A stretch of DNA of 64,000 nucleotides, taken from the NCBI RefSeq assembly GCF_001567565.1, contig NZ_LSSW01000019.1, forward strand, positions 62,001 through 126,000, given 5' to 3'. This document shows, piece after piece, positions 59,991 to 64,000 of this stretch; the stretch's first letter is position 1; every line of letters starts with the position of its first letter. Source of the stretch: Ectopseudomonas composti. GTDB lineage: Bacteria; Pseudomonadota; Gammaproteobacteria; Pseudomonadales; Pseudomonadaceae. Under the pieces are notes generated by a model, which was not told where the DNA came from, did not search any database, and saw only the letters and a list, made by a program, of their open reading frames with translations. Made by a program: the position numbers and the translations under genes.

Positions 59991-60662
59991 ATGCCTTTCG
60001 CCGTTACCTACAACGCCCAGCCAGCTTTGTCCGCCGAGGACGAAGCCTATCTGCATCTGCTCGATGCCATCTGCCAGGGCCGCTATCGCACCGGCGACCG
60101 GCTGATCGCCGAGGACATCGCCAGCGAGCTGGAGATGAGCCGCATGCCGATCCGTGGCGCCTTCAAGCGCCTGGCGGCAGAAGGGCTGGTAACGCTGCGA
60201 CCCAATCGCGGCGCAATCGTGAGCGGCCTCAACCTCGATCAGATGCGTGAGGTCTTCGAGATGCGCAGCGCCCTCGAGGGGCTGGCGATTCGTGTGGCCA
60301 CACCCAAGGTCAGCGAGCGCCACCTGGCGCGCCTGGAACGTCTGCTCGACGAGATGGACGACTGCCGCGAAGACAGCTCGGAGTGGGTGGTGCGCCACCG
60401 CATCTTCCACGAATACCTGTGCAGCCTCAGCGAGCGTCCACGGCTGATGCGCCAGATCAGCGCCCTCTACGCACTGATCGAGCCGTACATGCGCCTCTGG
60501 CTCAAGCACGTCGACAAGCCGCTGAGCGCCCGTGAAGAGCACAAGGTGATCCTCGACGCCTTGCGCACGGGTGACGCCGCGCATGCCGAGCGGATCATCT
60601 GCGAGCACATCGAGGGCACCGTCCCCGATCTGCTCGAATTCCTGGAAAAGTCGGGCGCCTGA
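59991..60662 (+). CDS. GntR-family regulator with FCD domain
   Basis: A 223-residue regulator. The winged helix (about 15-85) reads GRYRTGDRLIAEDIASELEM, SRMPIRGAFKRLAAEGLVTL and PNRGAIVSGL. The FCD ligand domain (about 95-215) reads MREVFEMRSALEGLAIRVAT, HRIFHEYLCSLSERPRLM and EEHKVILDALRTGDAAHAER, with the acidic and His residues of the metal site. The start at 59991 removes an implausible N-terminal tail. It is followed 60 bp later by an ABC transporter operon, which it likely represses until a substrate is present. Confidence 0.9.
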   Translation: MPFAVTYNAQPALSAEDEAYLHLLDAICQGRYRTGDRLIAEDIASELEMSRMPIRGAFKRLAAEGLVTLRPNRGAIVSGLNLDQMREVFEMRSALEGLAIRVATPKVSERHLARLERLLDEMDDCREDSSEWVVRHRIFHEYLCSLSERPRLMRQISALYALIEPYMRLWLKHVDKPLSAREEHKVILDALRTGDAAHAERIICEHIEGTVPDLLEFLEKSGA

Positions 60663-60722
60663 GACCCGATGACCTCCGTTTCATTTCGAACTGCCATACC
60701 AACAATTACACCGGAGTCGAAT

Positions 60723-61529
60723 ATGTCAAAACGCACTTTCACCACATCCCTGATGGCCCTATCGCTGATGGCTGGTCTGGCCCAGGCCGAGGTCACGGTT
60801 CCCGAACGCCTGCAAGCGTCGGACAAGATCGTTTATTGCGGGGCGATGGACTCGCCGCCCATGGGCTTCTTCGACGCGCAGCAGAAGCCGGTCGGCATCA
60901 CCGTCGAGCTGGGTGACGAGATCGCCAAGCGCCTCGGTGGCAAGCGTGTGGAATGGCGGGTTACGCCGTTCTCCGGCCTGATCCCGGCGCTGATGGCGCA
61001 GCATTGCGACATGATCGTCGACCAGCTGTTCGACAAGCCCGAGCGCCGCGAAGTCATCGACATCGTCAACTACATGTATTCCAGCCAGGCAGTCACCGTG
61101 CTCAAGGGCAACCCAGCCGGTATCCACAGCCTCGACGACCTGTCCGGCAAGCGCGTCGCGGTACTCAACGGCTCCACCATCCGCACCTTGCTCGAAGCGC
61201 ATAACGACCTGCTCGCCAAGGCCGGCAAGGCGCCGATGACCCTGGTGGTGTTCAACTCCGACACCGATGCCTTCCAGGCACTGCGCGTCGGTCAGGCCGA
61301 TGCCTACGGCACCACCATGGAAACCGCCGGCTACTACCAGAGCATGGCGCCCGATCTGTTCGAAACCGGTGTGCCGGCCTTCGCCAAGATCCTCACCGGC
61401 TTCGGTCTGCGCAAGGATGATGCCGAGCTGAGCAAGGCGGTCAGCCAGGCTCTGGCCGACATGAAGGCTGACGGCAGCTACATGGCGCTGCTCAGCAAGT
61501 GGCACATCGAAGGCAACCAGCTCGACTGA
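60723..61529 (+). CDS. Polar-amino-acid ABC transporter substrate-binding protein
   Basis: A 268-residue SBP_bac_3 protein. Signal peptide MSKRTFTTSLMALSLMAGLAQA-EV. Mature motifs: YCGAMDSPPMGFFDAQQKPV, GITVELGDEIAKRLGGKRVE and DMIVDQLFDKPERREVIDIV, the usual ligand-binding pattern. GGAG precedes ATG 60723 by seven bases. The ligand is not known; the downstream gamma-glutamyltransferase-family gene suggests a gamma-glutamyl or glutamate-like compound. Confidence 0.92.
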   Translation: MSKRTFTTSLMALSLMAGLAQAEVTVPERLQASDKIVYCGAMDSPPMGFFDAQQKPVGITVELGDEIAKRLGGKRVEWRVTPFSGLIPALMAQHCDMIVDQLFDKPERREVIDIVNYMYSSQAVTVLKGNPAGIHSLDDLSGKRVAVLNGSTIRTLLEAHNDLLAKAGKAPMTLVVFNSDTDAFQALRVGQADAYGTTMETAGYYQSMAPDLFETGVPAFAKILTGFGLRKDDAELSKAVSQALADMKADGSYMALLSKWHIEGNQLD

Positions 61530-61538
61530 GGTAAGACG

Positions 61539-62306
61539 ATGAACTTCAACTGGGACATATTCTGGCAATACTTGCTGCAGCCCAGCGACGTATATCTCTA
61601 CGGCCTCTGGCTGACCTGCGTGATTGCGGTGATGGCGATGCTGCTGGGATGCGTCCTGGGTTTGCTGGCGGCGCTGATGCGCGCTTCCAGCAATCCGCTG
61701 CTCAACTACCCGGTGCGCTTCTACATCTGGCTGATGCGTGGCACACCCTTGTTGGTGCAGATCGTCTTCCTCTACACCGCGCTGGCGGCGGGCGGCATCT
61801 TCCGCTTCGAGGATCTGAACCTGGGCCTGTTCGTTCTGCCGGGCAACATCCAGGCAGCGATCCTCGCCCTGGCTCTCAACGAAGGTGCCTACATGGCGGA
61901 GATCATCCGCTCCGGCATCAACGCGGTGGATCGTGGCCAGTACGAAGCGGGGCGTTCGCTGGGGATGAGTTATCCACGGCTGATGCGGCGCATCGTGCTG
62001 CCGCAGGCCTTTCGCGTGATCGTGCCGCCGCTGGGCAACGAGTTCAACGTGATGCTCAAGAACACCACCCTGGTCAGCGTGATCGGCGTGCAGGAGCTGC
62101 TGCTCAGCACGCAGATGATCACCTCGGCCACCTTCCGTGTGTTCGAGCTGTATCTGGTGGTGGCCATCTACTTCCTGCTGCTGACCACGCTCTGGGGCTT
62201 CTTCCAGCGTTGGCTGGAGCTTCGCTTCGGGCGTACCGACGGCCATGTGCCGGCGAGCAGCCGGCTGTTCGGCCTGGGTGCCATGAAATTTCTGAGGGGG
62301 CGTTGA
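61539..62306 (+). CDS. Polar-amino-acid ABC transporter permease
   Basis: A 255-residue HisM/GlnP-type permease. The first helix is [24 protein letters not shown], seen in adjoining parts. The family texts are [41 protein letters not shown] and the coupling loop [20 protein letters not shown] followed by [18 protein letters not shown] single permease would form a homodimer. It starts 9 bp after the binding-protein gene and ends one base before the ATPase ATG. Confidence 0.95.
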   Translation: MNFNWDIFWQYLLQPSDVYLYGLWLTCVIAVMAMLLGCVLGLLAALMRASSNPLLNYPVRFYIWLMRGTPLLVQIVFLYTALAAGGIFRFEDLNLGLFVLPGNIQAAILALALNEGAYMAEIIRSGINAVDRGQYEAGRSLGMSYPRLMRRIVLPQAFRVIVPPLGNEFNVMLKNTTLVSVIGVQELLLSTQMITSATFRVFELYLVVAIYFLLLTTLWGFFQRWLELRFGRTDGHVPASSRLFGLGAMKFLRGR

Positions 62307-62307
62307 G

Positions 62308-63087
62308 ATGAGCGCATTGGACGAGAGTCTGGTGATCCAGGCGCAGAGCGTGCACAAGCGTTTCGGCGAGCTGGAGATCCTCAAGGGCGTATCGCTGAAC
62401 GTGCGCCGCGGCGAGGTGGTGGTGCTGATCGGCGCCTCCGGCTCGGGCAAGACCACCTTCATCCGCTGCCTCAACTACCTGGAGGATATCCAGGGCGGCA
62501 GCATCCGGGTCAACGGCAAGCCCATGGGCTACATCGAGCGCGCCGACGGCAAGCGCGTGCGTGACTCCGAGCGCAACATCGCGCGCATGCGCCGCGACAT
62601 CGGCATGGTGTTCCAGCGCTTCAACCTGTTCCCGCACATGACCGTGCTGGAAAACATCATCGAGGCGCCGACCCAGGTGCTTGGCGTCGGTCGGCGCGAG
62701 GCCGAGGAGCAGGCGCGGCAACTGCTGGCCCGCGTGCGCCTGTCGGACAAGGCCGATCACTACCCCAGCCAGCTTTCCGGCGGACAGCAGCAGCGCGTGG
62801 CGATTGCCCGCGCGCTGGCGATGAAGCCGCAGGCGATGCTCTTCGACGAGCCAACCAGTGCTTTGGACCCGGAAACCGTGGGCGAGGTGCTGCAGGTGAT
62901 GAAGGAGCTGGCCGAGGAGGGCATGACCATGGTCGTGGTCACCCACGAGATGGGCTTTGCCCGCGAGGTGGCCGACCGCGTGGTGGTGCTGCACCAGGGC
63001 GAGTTGATCGAAGAAGGTCCGCCGGCCCAGGTCTTCGGCAACCCTCATCACCCGCGCACGCGGGAGTTCCTCAGCCGCGTTCTGTGA
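62308..63087 (+). CDS. Polar-amino-acid ABC transporter ATP-binding protein
   Basis: A 259-residue ATPase of the GlnQ/HisP group. Walker A is [20 protein letters not shown], the signature [19 protein letters not shown], and Walker [21 protein letters not shown]. The switch histidine is in [20 protein letters not shown]. It lies one base after the permease gene and 44 bp before the gamma-glutamyltransferase-family gene, so one operon is likely. Confidence 0.96.
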   Translation: MSALDESLVIQAQSVHKRFGELEILKGVSLNVRRGEVVVLIGASGSGKTTFIRCLNYLEDIQGGSIRVNGKPMGYIERADGKRVRDSERNIARMRRDIGMVFQRFNLFPHMTVLENIIEAPTQVLGVGRREAEEQARQLLARVRLSDKADHYPSQLSGGQQQRVAIARALAMKPQAMLFDEPTSALDPETVGEVLQVMKELAEEGMTMVVVTHEMGFAREVADRVVVLHQGELIEEGPPAQVFGNPHHPRTREFLSRVL

Positions 63088-63131
63088 AGGTCGCGAGCGG
63101 CCTTGTTCAATCTCTGGATCGAGTTCAATCC

Positions 63132-64000
63132 ATGCTCAATTTTTCTGCTCACGAATATCCCTACGCGTCCCAGCGCCAGAGCGTGTTCGCCCGCAAGGGC
63201 ATGGTCGCCGCGTCGCAACCGCTGGCGGCCGAAGCGGGTATCGCCATGCTGCGCCGTGGCGGTAACGCCATCGATGCCGCCATCGCCACTGCCGCCGCGC
63301 TGACGGTGGTCGAGCCCACCGGCTGCGCGATTGGTGGTGACGCCTTCGCCCTGGTCTGGTTCAAGGACAAGCTGTACGGCCTCGACGCCAGTGGCCATGC
63401 GCCGGCGGCGCTGTCCAGCGAGGAGGTCAAGGCTGCCGGCCACGAGCGTGTGCCGGTGCACGGCTGGCTGCCGGTCACCGTACCTGGCTGCCCTGCTGCC
63501 TGGGCCGAGCTGTCGCAGCGTTTCGGCAAGCTGCCCTTCGCTGAGCTGCTGCAGCCGGCCATCGAGCTGGCGCGCGATGGCTTCCCGGTATCGCCAGTGG
63601 TCGCCCACCAGTGGCGTATCGCCCTCGATGAATACCAGGCCAGCCGCGAGGCCTTCCCCGAGTTGCAGGCCTGGTTCGACACCTACCTGATCGACGGCCA
63701 GGCGCCGGTCGCCGGACAACTGTTCCGCAACCCGGCGCAGGCGCAGACCCTGGCCGAGCTGGCCGAGACTCAGTGCGAGAGCTTCTACCGGGGCGCCATC
63801 GCCGAGCGTCTGGCCAGCCATGCCGCGGCCAGCGGTGGCAAACTCTCGGTCGACGATCTGGCCGGCTATTTGCCGCGCTGGGTCGAGCCGATCAAGGTCA
63901 GCTACCGTGGCTATGACGTCTGGGAAATTCCGCCGGCTGGTCAGGGCCTGATCGCCCTGATGACCCTGAAGATTCTCGAAGGCTTCGACTTCGATCACCG
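63132..64000 (+). CDS. Gamma-glutamyltransferase-family protein, 5' part
   Basis: The gene runs off the window; 289 codons are visible. It begins MLNFSAHEYPYASQRQSVFA without a signal peptide, followed by the GGT start GMVAASQPLAAEAGIAMLRR, GGNAIDAAIATAAALTVVEP and TGCAIGGDAFALVWFKDKLY. VPGCPAAWAELSQRFGKLPF and YRGAIAERLASHAAASGGKL are also family texts. The autocleavage threonine lies beyond the edge. Lack of a leader and the VVEP...GGDAF pattern suggest the cytoplasmic YwrD-like subgroup. Next to the importer it may cleave a gamma-glutamyl substrate after uptake. Confidence 0.88.
   Translation, partial: MLNFSAHEYPYASQRQSVFARKGMVAASQPLAAEAGIAMLRRGGNAIDAAIATAAALTVVEPTGCAIGGDAFALVWFKDKLYGLDASGHAPAALSSEEVKAAGHERVPVHGWLPVTVPGCPAAWAELSQRFGKLPFAELLQPAIELARDGFPVSPVVAHQWRIALDEYQASREAFPELQAWFDTYLIDGQAPVAGQLFRNPAQAQTLAELAETQCESFYRGAIAERLASHAAASGGKLSVDDLAGYLPRWVEPIKVSYRGYDVWEIPPAGQGLIALMTLKILEGFDFDH

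Noticed and set aside
63048..63998. Minus-strand open frame at the right edge
   Set aside because: It is antisense to the gamma-glutamyltransferase-family gene, which has strong family motifs.

Overview
The window is a typical high-GC Pseudomonas chromosome segment. Gene families and order match the conserved Pseudomonas backbone: hupA-recG-oxyR, ridA-spoT-rpoZ-gmk, yicC/rph, crc/pyrE, argB-algC-dut-coaBC, radC, rpmB-rpmG. The overall look suggests the P. mendocina/P. pseudoalcaligenes side of the genus, but this rests on recalled family knowledge and not on a search. I see no rRNA, tRNA, CRISPR array, prophage or intact insertion sequence. Almost all DNA is coding, and most intergenic structure consists of short palindromes.

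Layout. 1-10.2 kb: the 3' end of a PhoR-like kinase, a CNNM/CorC-type membrane protein, a small outer-membrane barrel, rubredoxin reductase (without rubredoxin beside it), HU protein, an SCP2-like protein, a secreted hypothetical, an HDOD protein, RecG and OxyR. 10.4-14.5 kb: an epimerase-like protein, an AraC regulator, a small ATPase, a LysE exporter, a lipoprotein and RidA. 14.5-20 kb: the stringent-response/nucleotide block spoT-rpoZ-gmk, then yicC and rph diverging, and a DUF4870 protein. 20-28.5 kb: crc, pyrE, a DUF4124 protein, a decayed thioesterase, argB-algC-dut-coaBC and radC. 28.6-35.3 kb: a dipeptide-type binding protein, rpmBG, an HDOD response regulator and a large membrane GGDEF-EAL protein.

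35.5-51.6 kb is more accessory: a desaturase divergent from an AraC regulator and an FAD oxidoreductase; a chemoreceptor; a glutamine-synthetase-like/FAD-oxidase pair resembling the gamma-glutamyl polyamine route; a PhoD-like phosphatase; a Crp/Fnr regulator; an Mpo1-like membrane protein; an MmyB-type regulator divergent from a small membrane protein; and a TauE/monooxygenase pair divergent from an ArsR regulator. 51.6-55.7 kb is the sulfate-uptake operon oscA-sbp-cysT-cysW-cysA, next to an AT-rich island that looks like its control region. 56.7-59.3 kb is molybdate uptake modABC, preceded by a ModE-like palindrome. 60-64 kb is a GntR regulator, a polar-amino-acid ABC transporter and a gamma-glutamyltransferase-family gene that runs off the end.

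The best leads are regulatory or evolutionary rather than a new defence or mobile system. They are a hairpin that would cover the lysE ribosome binding site, perfect palindromes in front of the MmyB-type and GntR regulators, a 53-codon leader-like ORF with hairpins before the glutamine-synthetase gene, a thioesterase remnant carrying three 8-bp tandem repeats, and several families of intergenic palindromes. I found no clear undescribed multi-gene system.
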